Of a stretch of DNA of 64,000 bases, positions 23,016-33,755 are shown in pieces. Within the stretch, counting starts at the first letter, position 1. Every line of letters starts with the position of its first letter. The translations under genes and the position numbers were made by a program. A model generated the notes under the pieces. That model ran no database searches, was not told the origin of the DNA, and saw nothing but the letters and a program-made list of their open reading frames with translations. Origin of the DNA: Phialophora verrucosa (Eukaryota > Ascomycota > Eurotiomycetes > Chaetothyriales > Herpotrichiellaceae); contig MSED01000015.1 of the NCBI GenBank assembly GCA_002099365.1, positions 1,054,001 through 1,118,000 of the forward strand, read 5' to 3'.

Positions 23016-24471
23016 CTAATTCAATGGTGGGATCATTTTCATAGCGGCAAATTCCTCAATGACCTCCCGATGAGACAAGATCGGATCAACAGATCCATTC
23101 CAGCCCAGCTTTCTTGCCTTTGTCACACTCAACGTGACAGGAAATGGAGGCAAGACAGCAAAGTCCAGAAACTCGAAGATTCGTTGTAGGTTGTCTCCAA
23201 ACGGGTTGCCTTTCAAGCCGTGTATCTTCGTGAGTTCTTCCCAAGCTGTTTTGTTCTCCGGTCTCTGCGCCCACTGAACAAAGCTAAATTTGAATCTGAG
23301 AATCGTCGTCGGAGCAAAACTGTCTCTTGTCAGCGCACCCAAGATGTTCTAGGGGGAGTGGGTCGGGAAGTTACCTCAAGATTTTCTTGAACTCCATCGG
23401 AACCTCTTGAAATCCTTCGGTGCCGACGTCTGGCAACGTGTAGTCGATCCCATACCAACCCGCCAGCTCCAACCACAACCTGCCGTAGGTGAAATAACAA
23501 GAATCTGCAGCGTTGAACGCCTGGTTTCCTGCATCCTTGTTCAGAGTCAAGAATTCCGACAAGTAGCTATTGAGCCATGCACTTGACTGGACCACCTCCC
23601 TCTCCCAGGCGGCCATGTCAGCGGGCCAAACGAGTTTCTCGCCTTTGTGTTTTTGCACGGCTGCGTACACCGCCAACGGGTAGACGGAATTCATAGCAGC
23701 GTCTTCAACTGCACCGATGATGAATGCAGGCCGTACGACGTTCCATTCGACGCCGGTTCTCCGAGAGTATTCGGACAAGAGGTCCTCTTGCACATAGTAG
23801 AAATTGGGCTCTGCAACTCGTGGATCAGACTCGAGCGCAGGCATAGCAAGCCCACCACCGTAGTATTTTGCACCGGTTTGGAGCAGGAATCGTCTTGGTC
23901 GAATAGATGCCAACTCGAGGGCATCGAAACAATTTTGAAGTAGTTGACCTGTAAGATAGGATAACCGAATTAGCACTGTTGAGATCGCCGATGGGCTTCT
24001 CAATATCCCATTTCTGTGAACCATCGACACTGACCGTTGACTTTGCAAAGTTCTTCGGCGTTGGACCATAACGACGCGCCTTCCTTTGGGGCCGGTTGCA
24101 TGTATGCGAAGAAGAAGACGACGTCGCTGCTCACTGTCAGCGACAAATCCCTCTGGCTTCGATCGGTCATCGACCACTCACGCTTGAATACGTTCATTTT
24201 TCAGTATCTGAGCGAGGTCCTTTGGGTCCTGTAGAAGATCTGCTTGGACGTGCCGAGCATTCTCGAAGGAACCTTGACTTGCAGCCGGCGGGCGGCGAGA
24301 CAAAGCCACGACCTGGTTCCATCTCTCTGGGGCGCGAGAGAGAGCTCGCACCATGTAGTTACCAGAGATGCCATTCGCTCCGAAGACCAGTGCGTTCAAC
24401 CCTGTCAGAGTTGAAGGGTAAGTAGGTATACCCCAATAGATTCCCCGTGTTTCGACTGATACGTGCACCAT
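23016..24471 (-). CDS. PRISE-like NAD(P)H-dependent reductase (atypical SDR)
   Basis: This is an atypical short-chain dehydrogenase of the progesterone 5-beta-reductase/iridoid-synthase-like group, which reduces activated C=C bonds with NADPH. Exons 24471-24182, 24126-24035, 23948-23375 and 23325-23016 give 421 aa. Near the N-terminus is the nucleotide-binding GANGISGNYMVRAL. The catalytic pair Lys...Tyr is expected in FLLQTGAKYYGGG. Other blocks are VVFFFAYMQPAP, YYVQEDLL and VRPAFIIG. The first ATG in frame is 24471; the frame is open earlier but only from a TTG. All four exons join in phase. Fungal relatives occur both as stand-alone enzymes and in secondary-metabolite clusters. Substrate unknown. 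Confidence 0.85.
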
Positions 24472-27405
24472 GTTGGATAGGTACTCTTCTGGAGAGGATG
24501 AGAGCGTAGCAGTCAGGATGGACAACCAGGAACAAGTGGTTTGTGCCTCACATGGCGGAGGAATCTATGGTGAGTTATCTCAATATATATCATGGTGAGT
24601 CGACGATAGATGGAACGAATCTGCTCCATCATAGAATGCAACTGCCTAGGACCGAGTTCAACAGGGGGTTGAGGGGGGCGGAGGCGGGGGCGGGGGCGGG
24701 CCTCTAACAGAAAATACGAGTACATCCAGACCGCGGTGCTACATAGTTTACTCCTGTAAGCGATAACCACGACTGGGCTTAGGCAAGACGTCAAGACGAT
24801 CACACCATTTCATGGTTCGGGCGAAGGACCGCGGGAAATAATTCTCACTTATGCTTCTTACAGCGCCAAGTTGAGTGGCGGGCATGTATCTTACCAACAG
24901 CCAAGTCTCGATGACTTTCCGTCCGTTTTTCACCGCTGATGAAACGATGTTCGGTTCTGCTAACATCAACTAATTCGGAAACCGGAACAATACGGGCTAT
25001 TGAAGAGAGCGAGACCATTGCCGACAGGCTGTTTGGTGCCGATGGAACGGCGTCATAGCGCAAGCCGGTAACAGGACCCACGCTGTTCAAGTTGTAACTT
25101 GGATGTAAACTCTAGTAGGCCCTCGATAAACCGTTCTCTTCAGGACACCCACGAGATCCAGCGAGTAGAATGCGCATTCGCTGGCTCAGATTCCATGAGC
25201 TCTTTTCTTGGAACATCAGGCGGTCGGAATGCGTACCCTGGACGATCTTGCCCAAGGCTTCACCCAGGACATTTTCCAGGAGCTCAAGGACCAGTGGCTA
25301 TAGGACGGCCGTTGATGATTGCATCACCTTCGACCCCTCCAGGCCGTCCAGGGGGGCCTTGCAGGGCGTGGATGCCACGAAGCTGGGCCTCCTCAAGAAG
25401 AGGGAACGACTCGAAGGGTTTGTTTCCGTGCCTGGACTTAACGTCGAATTCTGGCCCCGCATGCTTTGGTCTTTTCCTCTGTGTCGGGTTTTCAAGATCT
25501 CACTAGTTCCGAATGCAGAGAATTGTCCGACTGGATTGATATGACGGTATGAGACATACATGACTTAATAAGTATAGACATATACCTATATCTCGCAGAC
25601 CACCCCGACGCTGGGGCTAATCTGTCGTAAAGGTCCAAGTCGCCTCTCCGGAGATCGAATTCACCCGAGTTGTCAGTTCTGTCTGCTAGGCTGGCTCCTA
25701 TCATAAATCGCGGAGGAGGATGAATCACAAAGGAACAAAAAAGGGCGTGGGAGAACGGCTGCGAACACAACATCTCCAACCGGGTGGATGATGGATGTAA
25801 AGCTACCGACTCGACCAGAGACTGCGCGGCCCTGATTGTTGAGTGACTTTCTGAGATTGCAATATATGTCGCCGTCGCTGGAAGAAGGAGGCTGGGGAGA
25901 CGGTAGTGAAGTGCTGTCGCGCAGATTGTGCCGGCCCTGGAGGTGAGCTTCGGGTGTGGCAGCGAACACTCGCTTCACTGCACGGGGAGACACGCCAAGC
26001 AAAGTGATGGTCATCGCGCAGGCCGACGGTGAGGCACATCACTTGCTATTGTTATCATGTACGCGCATGAGAAAGCTCCGGCGAGACGAGGCTCAGTGAA
26101 GTCGGTCATGCTCAGTCCGAACTCGACGTTTGACGACGACAGTTCGCAAGGCTGAGGGCATCACACCTCTTTACACCTACCTATGACGTCATGTCTTGGC
26201 AATTCTCGTTGACAGATTCTTTATTACTTTACTCGTACTTGGAGACTGCATTCTCTCAGAGAAAGTTGTGCAACTCGGGTTCGCCAAAGAGGGGACCGCC
26301 TCTTGTTCGTCTCCCTCCTCATATCTACCGCTTGGCTCTCTTCTGTTCCAGCCGAAAGACTTCTGGGACTGGTACAGAAAGGTAGATTTGGCCAGAAACG
26401 ACTTGGCTTTAGCTTCATTGATGTCCACGTCCGGCATACACTTTGTGACTCTCGCGCTGGGTCACGTCTAGCAGAGCTACCGAAGGATCGGCTCGAGCCA
26501 CCTGGAACATAACATTGAGGGCCTCGGTCCCCGAAGGTGGTTTTACGATTGTTTGCGTTGCTAATGTTACTAGAGTAGGAGGCCCACACTGGTACCTGGG
26601 GCATCCTGGCTCTTCTCAAATCGTGGCTTGGAGACGCCTTTTGCAAGCGACGTGTGATGGCTAATGCAGGTGGATGCAGTCTTCACGGTATAACAGAAGG
26701 ACCTAGTTCTGAAAGCGGCATCACGTAGCATTGCGCGATGAGGTGTACGCGAGCTTGCCAAGTACAGCCGTCTACCAATCTGGCAAATCTATCGTTCCAT
26801 CTGACGTTCACGTACCCCATCGCCGGTACTTAGGCACCCATTAGGTGGTGCTCGAACAGAAACGGCGTTCCACGTAATTACTCGATGAAGCTACATCCTC
26901 CCTCCCTCCCACACGATAGCCACGGCACCTCCATACAGTTCGCCGCTCGGACTACCACCCCCCAGGCCCCTAAGCTGCCCAACCAAGGCCATTGACTGAT
27001 CTCCGTATTACTGACACGCGCAGAGAAATAGCATGGAAGCGTCATGATTCAAAAAGTATCAACTGCAAGTGGGGACGTCCATGTCCGAGAGAGTCCAAGC
27101 TCTGACTGTGCTGCCTCCAAACTCGGCAGGGTACTTCCTTGTAAGGTATCTCGCATCCTGAGCCTCATCAAGGCGACCTCCATGGTTGTAACCGTACAAC
27201 ATTCTGATGACCGGGCCCTTTAACCGTGACTTTATCCATGATATGGCTTATCCATATCTACATCCCGTGAGAAACACACTTGGTCAGAGCATCGAACAGT
27301 TTCTATGATCTTTCCTGTTTGGCGACCATTTACCTCTAAAGCAAGCGTGCCTCCGCCAGCGTTGACATCGCCACACTGCCTCAGAAAAACCATAACGCAA
27401 CAGTC
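24472..27405. other. Gene-poor 2.9 kb region
   Basis: No intact gene was recognised. A G-rich tract lies at 24664-24700. On the plus strand, 25170-25544 and 26196-26471 stay open without homology that I can name. They may be chance frames or decayed exons. The final few hundred bases should carry the alpha/beta hydrolase promoter. Confidence 0.4.
24664..24700 (+). repeat. G-rich tract with quadruplex potential
   Basis: There are six runs of G, four of them at least four long: a run of five, then a run of six, then GG, then runs of five, five and three separated mostly by single C bases. It lies about 190 bp upstream of the PRISE reductase start codon, with the G-rich strand being the template strand of that gene. 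Confidence 0.6.
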
Positions 27406-28245
27406 ATGTCGACTGTATCTTCCCTTCTCGTACCTGGCGAACACAAAGTCAGCCTCAACGACCTCTCCATCCACTACACCGTCCAAGGCTCTGGTCCAGT
27501 GCTCCTATTTGTCACCCCGGGCTGGGGCATGAATCGCAGCATCTACGCAGCCTCACACCAACCCCTCGAAGAGCACTTCACCGTCATCTACCTCTCCCCT
27601 CGAGGCTGCGACGGGTCCGAACGCCCGGCGTCCGCCTCCCTCATGCTCTCCCGGTACACCGCGTCCGACATTGAAGAGTTCCGCAAACAGCTCAGCATAG
27701 AGCAATTGGATGTAGCCGGCCATTCTGACGGCGGCGTCCTCGCCCTCGCCTACGCCATGTACTACCCTTCGCACGTCCGGCGGCTCATTCCGATCTGCAC
27801 GAACCTGCTTGGTTACCAGCGCAAGGACATGTCTTGGTTCGTGGAATTTAGCCGCATTTTCGAGGCTACGGATCCCCAGGACGACGATGCGTTTAGGCAG
27901 TTCATGCTCGACGTGTTCCACATGTATTTCTACAAGCCGGAGCCATATGTGCCGAAACTAAAGGACATATGGACTGGGAAGCCGAGTATCTGGGCGAGAG
28001 GGGCGAGACACGGGAGCGAGCAGGAGGACGGCTGGATCATGGAGAGGGAGCTGGGGAAGATCGAAGCCAAGACATTGGTGCTTACGGGAAGGCAGGACCG
28101 GTGTTGTGGACCGGAAGTTAGTGAGGCTGTTGCGAAGGGGGTGAGGGACAGTACGCTGGTGTTGTTGGACGAGTGTGGGCACCTACCATGGTTGGAGGCG
28201 AGGGAGGAGTACTTTGATGTGTTGATCAAGTTCTTGAAGGAATAA
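27406..28245 (+). CDS. Alpha/beta hydrolase
   Basis: This is a single exon of 279 aa. It has the alpha/beta-hydrolase order: an oxyanion-side motif TPGWGMNRS, the nucleophile elbow AGHSDGG with Ser107, an acid in LTGRQDRCCGPE, and the catalytic His in ECGHLPWLE near the end. The size and order suit the proline-iminopeptidase/epoxide-hydrolase-like fungal group, but the elbow is not the canonical GGSWG of iminopeptidases, so the substrate is open. There is no signal peptide; it is probably cytosolic. The start ATG is preceded by a pyrimidine/adenine leader. Confidence 0.85.
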   Translation: MSTVSSLLVPGEHKVSLNDLSIHYTVQGSGPVLLFVTPGWGMNRSIYAASHQPLEEHFTVIYLSPRGCDGSERPASASLMLSRYTASDIEEFRKQLSIEQLDVAGHSDGGVLALAYAMYYPSHVRRLIPICTNLLGYQRKDMSWFVEFSRIFEATDPQDDDAFRQFMLDVFHMYFYKPEPYVPKLKDIWTGKPSIWARGARHGSEQEDGWIMERELGKIEAKTLVLTGRQDRCCGPEVSEAVAKGVRDSTLVLLDECGHLPWLEAREEYFDVLIKFLKE

Positions 28246-29074
28246 AGGTGGTGCTGACGTGAATACGTCTTGTAGAATGAGGAACGGGGGTTTCCTTGCG
28301 ATAGGTGTTCTTGTTGACTCTAATGCGCTGTGTCGCATGAACAATCTTATCCTCAGTCGCATTGCAACTTCTCGACTGTATCTTTACACCGATGTGGAAT
28401 CTGACCGGCCGCATCTCTCTGTCCGTATGGGATTTCTTTGTACGTAGACTACACCGATCGAACCACATGCGCGACCTTTCGTCAAGTCGTAGAAAAACAG
28501 ATGCAGCACCCAATGATGCGCAAGCTTCGGCAGCCGGAAATATATGACCCAAGGCTCTAAAACGGGGTTTCTGGGAGCTGAGAAATTCCCGCAAGGTACG
28601 GAGTACTCCGTACACAGTACATACATACCTGACTTAGGCCGATGGCCAACTTGTCCTGAGCCCAAGCTGATTCATCCAATCCGCTTACCGAACTCACATG
28701 GGTTTGGTTGCTGCTCTTTTCTCGCATATGCGTGGTTTTCGGCGCGTCAGGCAGGGTGTGAAGCGCGCGACTTATGACGCAATGCGCGAACAGAGCCTCG
28801 CTCGACTTTTCTCAAGGCTTGTCGGCATCTGATGTATATATGGGGATGGTGCGACCGGGTTTGAGGGTTTGTTCTCCAGCATGAATTCGATACATCCAAC
28901 TTCCACCACAGTCATAAGCATCCGGTGTTCAATAACCCAACAACAGACCAGAAGAAGCGGTATCTACAAAGCAGGGGACAAGTCAAGTGACAAACAAACT
29001 CAACAAATTCAACAAACAACATAAACGACACAAACAGTCCAAACCAAACAACACCAACCAACAAAACACTCACC
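28246..29074. promoter_or_regulatory. Upstream region of the small 89-aa gene
   Basis: It contains the 16 bp perfect palindrome TACGGAGTACTCCGTA at 28597-28612 and a TATA-like TATATA near 28835. The last ~100 bp before the ATG are an A/C-rich, G-poor leader with repeated CAACAAA words, as in strongly expressed fungal genes. The leader and TATA box suggest an inducible, strongly transcribed gene. Confidence 0.55.
28597..28612. repeat. Perfect 16 bp palindrome TACGGAGTACTCCGTA
   Basis: The reverse complement is identical. Half-sites or longer matches recur in intergenic DNA elsewhere in the window: TACTCCGTAC at 13356 and TACGGAGTAC at 40083. It could be a remnant of a miniature inverted-repeat element or a dimeric protein site. 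Confidence 0.6.
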
Positions 29075-29344
29075 ATGGTAGCACTTAAGAAATACATCCC
29101 CGACTTCCTCCTCCCCACCGACGAGCCCCAAACTCCAGGCCGTATCTACGACGTGCCTCCTCCCCGTCATCTTTTCCATCGCCCCGAAGCCGGGAATGAA
29201 AACACCGTCTCTGCTTCGCGCAACGACAGCGTTGTGAACCAAGATGCCGAGCGGAGGAGGAGTTCCGCTGCGTCCCAGGAAAGGAGGGAGAGTTGGCACC
29301 CTGGCATGGCGTTTCACGGCTTGAAGAATCGGTTGCACCTGTGA
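29075..29344 (+). CDS. Small hypothetical protein with CA-rich leader
   Basis: This is a single exon of 89 aa starting with ATG in a CACCATGG context. The N-terminus MVALKKYIPDFLLPTDEPQTPG is followed by a polar, Arg/Ser-rich middle (ERRRSSAASQERRESW) and a short end, AFHGLKNRLHL. No membrane helix, signal peptide or Cys is present. It is predicted to be largely disordered with possible phosphorylation sites. Support comes from the strong start context and the CA-rich 5' leader rather than from a known domain. I do not recognise a family. Confidence 0.55.
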   Translation: MVALKKYIPDFLLPTDEPQTPGRIYDVPPPRHLFHRPEAGNENTVSASRNDSVVNQDAERRRSSAASQERRESWHPGMAFHGLKNRLHL

Positions 29345-30239
29345 GTGAGCGAGCAGCCGATGGCGACGCAGCCGGTGGGGAGGATTTCTCCGTCATGTCC
29401 ATCTAGCGATTTGGAGCGACTTTGTAACTATACTCGGGACGGATAGTGTCCTGCTTTTACTCTTATGATTGTACAGTAATGAATGGTGGCCATGGCGCAA
29501 CATGATTCATGATTTACAAGCCTGGTCGTTCTGGTTCTGGTAGAAGGTTTGACCGCCGGCGCAGTTTTGTCGGATAAGATCTTTGACCAGTTCATCCGTA
29601 CTTGGCTTCTACTGCTGCCACTTGTACCTCTCTACCTCTTCCACAAATTCTCATCACCTCTCAGACTTGTAACTGCACCGAAGACAGTCGGCTGTTAGTT
29701 AGCTTCTCAGTGTGCATTTTCGTCCCATGACATCTGACGCGTCTCGAGCCGAATGAACGACAGAGCAACAGGAGAAGGATCTTTGAGCAGATCGGCGCGT
29801 GTGCTTCATGAAGATCCCACGATTCGGCATGGGCTGTGCTGTGCTGTCATGCTGCGCCCTCGGGGCCACCACGAGCCAACCAGCCGCACATTCGTGAGGA
29901 GAGCCTCATCTCGGGCGCCTACATCTCTCCTTGTTGTCCGCGCGCACCACGAATCCTATACTGGTGGCGGAAATCTTGACATTGATATTTTACGCTTTTC
30001 ACTTCCTTGCTAACACGCCTATTCCATATTCTCGTCTCGTCCGCAAGTCTGAATATGCCAGATATTCTTGAGGCCGTCTTGCTAGAAGTAAGGCTGGACC
30101 TGACCACCCGACGCTCAACCGGTTTCAGATTTGGCCCCTTCAAAGCTAGGCAACTGCAAGTACAAAGACCACATCGCTTCGCCTACTGACACTTTTCAAT
30201 TGACCTTACGGCACGAGATGAACCTTCGATACCGACCCG
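29345..30239. other. Intergenic region upstream of HET gene
   Basis: No conserved frame is recognised. It presumably holds the 3' UTR of the small gene and the HET gene promoter. Confidence 0.5.
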
Positions 30240-32982
30240 ATGGATCACCTACCCATCCCAATCGACAGGCAACGCCCTTCGCGTCCAGTCCTGGGCTTTG
30301 GGTACTTCGATATCCCGTTCCTTGGTGAAGTGGGCGAGGCTGGGGATGACTTCTACGCCTACGCTGTGTCTCGCAAGATCGTGAATAATGATGGCGATCA
30401 TTCTCTGAACTTAGATGAGCTGGAGGATCTGGACGATGCTGATCTCTACTTTTCAAGGATACAAGCTTGGCTTTACTTCGGCCTCATTCGCGACACATTC
30501 GGCGCGTCGGTGAATCCCGAAGACTTCATTGCTGTTTATGCTTCGACGGGTGAGCGGAAAATCAACTCCGCCAAACTGAAAGGCCTCATGTCAGAGTGGC
30601 GCGGCTGTGTTTCGAAACTGTCCAAACAAGCCAGGACCGCAGAGATCGAACGCATCAAACAGTCAACTACAGCAGGCTGGCGATTCTGCGACCGTGTCGA
30701 TCACTACGGAGTGTCTCTCACTGAGCAACATATGCTAGTCCTTTCCTCTATACGCCTTCTCATATCCTCGATCTGGGGAATGCTGTGGGCTGGCGATGTG
30801 GGTGCTGGAAATCTGAATGAAGACTGTCGGATCTCGATTGATGTCATTAAGTGGCCGCGTCTACCCGCATCCTATCGCCCTCTGGCCTTGCTCATGACTG
30901 AATATGGCTGGTGTCCCCACGAAATCCTCAGGCTCCTCGGCACATATCATCTCACAACAGTCTGGACAATGACGTGCCTGCTTCAAAGAATTCCTGCTCA
31001 GCTTGACCATGAGCGTTGCGCCGATGCCATCAAATGCATTGCGCGCGACGTGGACCCAGTTGATCATCAGGCTCAACATGTGACTAACGATTGCCGCTGC
31101 GAAGCCGTGGGACCGGATATTGAGCAAGTTAAAACGATACTCAGAGGCGGGGGCATTCCTTTGATAAGATGTAAGGTCTCAGATGATGGCCAGCCGACCT
31201 TTAAAGTGATCAGTGCCAAAGGCGTCAAACGGCACATCGCCTTCAGCCACGTTTGGGCTGATGGTATCGTCATCCCGAAGCAAAACAAGGTCTTCAGATG
31301 TCAATTTCTCAAACTCGCGTCCTACCTGGAGAAGGCTCGTGTGGATGTGCAAGCAGAAAGGCTGTTTGCTTTCCTCCCAATTGCTCCGTTCTTGGCCCGT
31401 CACGTCTTCAAGGGGCCCAAATCATTCGATATCTGGTTGGACATCTTTTGCATTCCGTCAGTTCTTCACGCAGACTCGCAGGAACTCAGGAGGCAGGCAA
31501 TATCGCGCATCTGTGGGTATATCTCCGCGAGAAAGTCGCTACCTTTTCCCAGGCCTGCACAATCTTCGCTCTCTCGACATTCTCACAAGCTAACGAATAT
31601 CCACAGACTCCGTCTTCGCAGCAGCGGAAGCTGTTCTGATCGTCGACAAATCCTTGACCGATGTCAAGGACAGCGATATGCCGACCACAGAAGTCATGGC
31701 AAGGGTTGCGTCTTCGGGCTGGATGACGCGTTGCTGGACTTTCAGTGAGATGTCGCTTGCTCAGAAATCGATCGCGCTGTTCTGTGTAGGTGACAGGGTC
31801 GTTCGGTATGAAGATTTCGAAGAGTACAACAAAGCCGTCAAAGTGCTTGATATGCCTTCCCGAAGCTTGTTTCGGGACCTGCGGCACGCTGCATTCAGCC
31901 CGTTCAACGTTGCATGGATTGCTTCACAGGCGGTGGTGTCAGAATACGTCGCATTCGCCTTGGTCTGGAACTCATTGTCTGCTAGGTCCACATCGTGGCC
32001 AGAGGATGTTTGGGGAATCATGGCGACGCTGCTCGGCTACAGCGGCAGGGAAATCATGGCTCTCCAGGACCGCGATCGGCTTCCAGCAATGATGAAAGAG
32101 CTGCCAAAAATCCCGGCGTCTTTCTTCTTCCGCGATCTCCCGCGATCTGCTTCAGCACCGGCGCCAATGAGGTGGATTCCCACCAGAGTCCAAGGCGTTA
32201 TACGAGACCCCGACGGGACCTTTGCCTTTGCACGAGGCGGAATCGTGTTTCCCAGGAGCTTGAACCTCAAATTCCTCTTATCATTCCCTACGACACCTCC
32301 CCGGTCATTCTCGTTCGAGTTCGACCACGAAGACTTGTCGGCCAGACCTGACCTTCACCAGATTACATTCCAGATCACCCTGCATGATCACGACGCAGTC
32401 GTGCAACATGCGGGAAACAACGCGCAAATCTGCATCTTGCTCCCCAGGAATGAAGTCCAATCCGGCGACAGTGAGACGGCATATATTAGCGGGATAGGAT
32501 GCGCCCTTCTTGTGACTAAGATCTGCGCAGACTCCACCGTCGAAGCCGACTTTCTGTCCTCATTGTCTTACAGATTTGGCACCGAAAAACAAACGTGCCA
32601 TCTGCGAGCCAATCACGCAGGACCGAATGTCCTCCTCCGATGCGACCGCGAGCAATGGTACCAAGCAAAGCTGAGGAGAAAGAAGCACTCCCTCGCACCA
32701 TGGACGTTGTCGAGAATTCTCTACTTTGGCGTGCCTGCTGTCCTCGTTTTTGTCATGGCCGCCACCATGATCCCGCTTTGGATATGGTACAGCGTGACGG
32801 ACCAGCCTTTCAGGATCCAGGAAATCTTGGTCTTCTCGACCTGCGGGTTCGCGCTTTTCATTGTCGCCCTGATGATGGTCGTACTCTTCCAAGAGAATGT
32901 CCTGTTCCGCAACTGGGTTGATAGTTTTGAGAACGAGGGACAACCAAAGAGATGGTGGAAGAAAATTATGCCATTGTGGTAG
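30240..32982 (+). CDS. HET-domain (heterokaryon incompatibility) protein with C-terminal membrane anchor
   Basis: Exons 30240-31512 and 31607-32982 encode 882 aa. The HET domain lies at about 330-470: HIAFSHVWADG, FDIWLDIFCIPS, then SRIYSVFAAAEAVLIVDKS formed across the 94 bp intron, and SGWMTRCWTFSEM. HET proteins trigger cell-death responses after fusion of unlike hyphae, but many have no known role. The N-terminal ~320 residues are of no family I recognise. Two hydrophobic segments near 793-813 and 831-852 predict a membrane hairpin close to the C-terminus, which is unusual but known among HET proteins. The donor GTGGGT is preferred to an overlapping GTATAT because only it keeps phase and restores the IYS motif. 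Confidence 0.88.
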
Positions 32983-33755
32983 GCGGGTAGACGAGTTAGC
33001 GACTCACCGAGAGAGTAGCGAACGAGAAGTGCTCTGTATGGGCATGGGAAGCTATATTATAACAAGCCGTCCACGCCTTGCCACAGCAGGTGCGATTAGG
33101 TGGCGATCCTGTCCAGGACATCCAGGGGGTTACTGTCCTGCGGATATTACAGTCGAGGTCAACACCATACAAATCCGTTCATACTTCGACTGGCGTAATG
33201 AGTGCCGTGGATGCGTCCTTGCACTCTGGGAAGACTGGATCGCTTGATGTCGCAGGCTAGTTGCGGCACAACACACCATTTTACGTTGACCTTCTTTTTA
33301 TAATATCTAACATGACGTGATCGCATATATGTTCTCTGCTGGCAAGTTTGAAGAGTCGAATTCCCCGATGTCAATCAGGACGGGCTGGAGATATACGTAG
33401 GCTTCTGATTTGAGATGGAGGCGAGTTTCATGGTCGCCGTGTCGTGCGGGCGCCTCGGCGCAAATCGCGGGGCCGCAGAGCCGCCTACGTAGGTGATGGG
33501 GGCGCCAAGGCCTAGGCACCGCAGGAGATTAGGCACCACACCAGCACTTTCGGTGCACCTACGAGTACTGCTAGGCTTACCTAAGGCCGCTTGAGGCGCC
33601 CAACTCGGTGCCAACCACGCTAGCAGCCTTGGACTGTGGCGATCTGTATGCTTGATCTTTTTCTCTTTCGACTTCTGTCCCACCACCATTCAAATTCATT
33701 TGATTTGGCACGGCTGGACTGGTCTGGACAAGCTTTTCGAGGCAAATTGTCAATC
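32983..33755. other. Intergenic region with TAGGCAC repeats
   Basis: From 33500 to 33610 the sequence repeats related words (CTAGGCACC, TTAGGCACC, CTAGGCTTACC). The F-box frame is open from 33648, where an alternative ATG lies. No other coding signal is seen. Confidence 0.45.
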
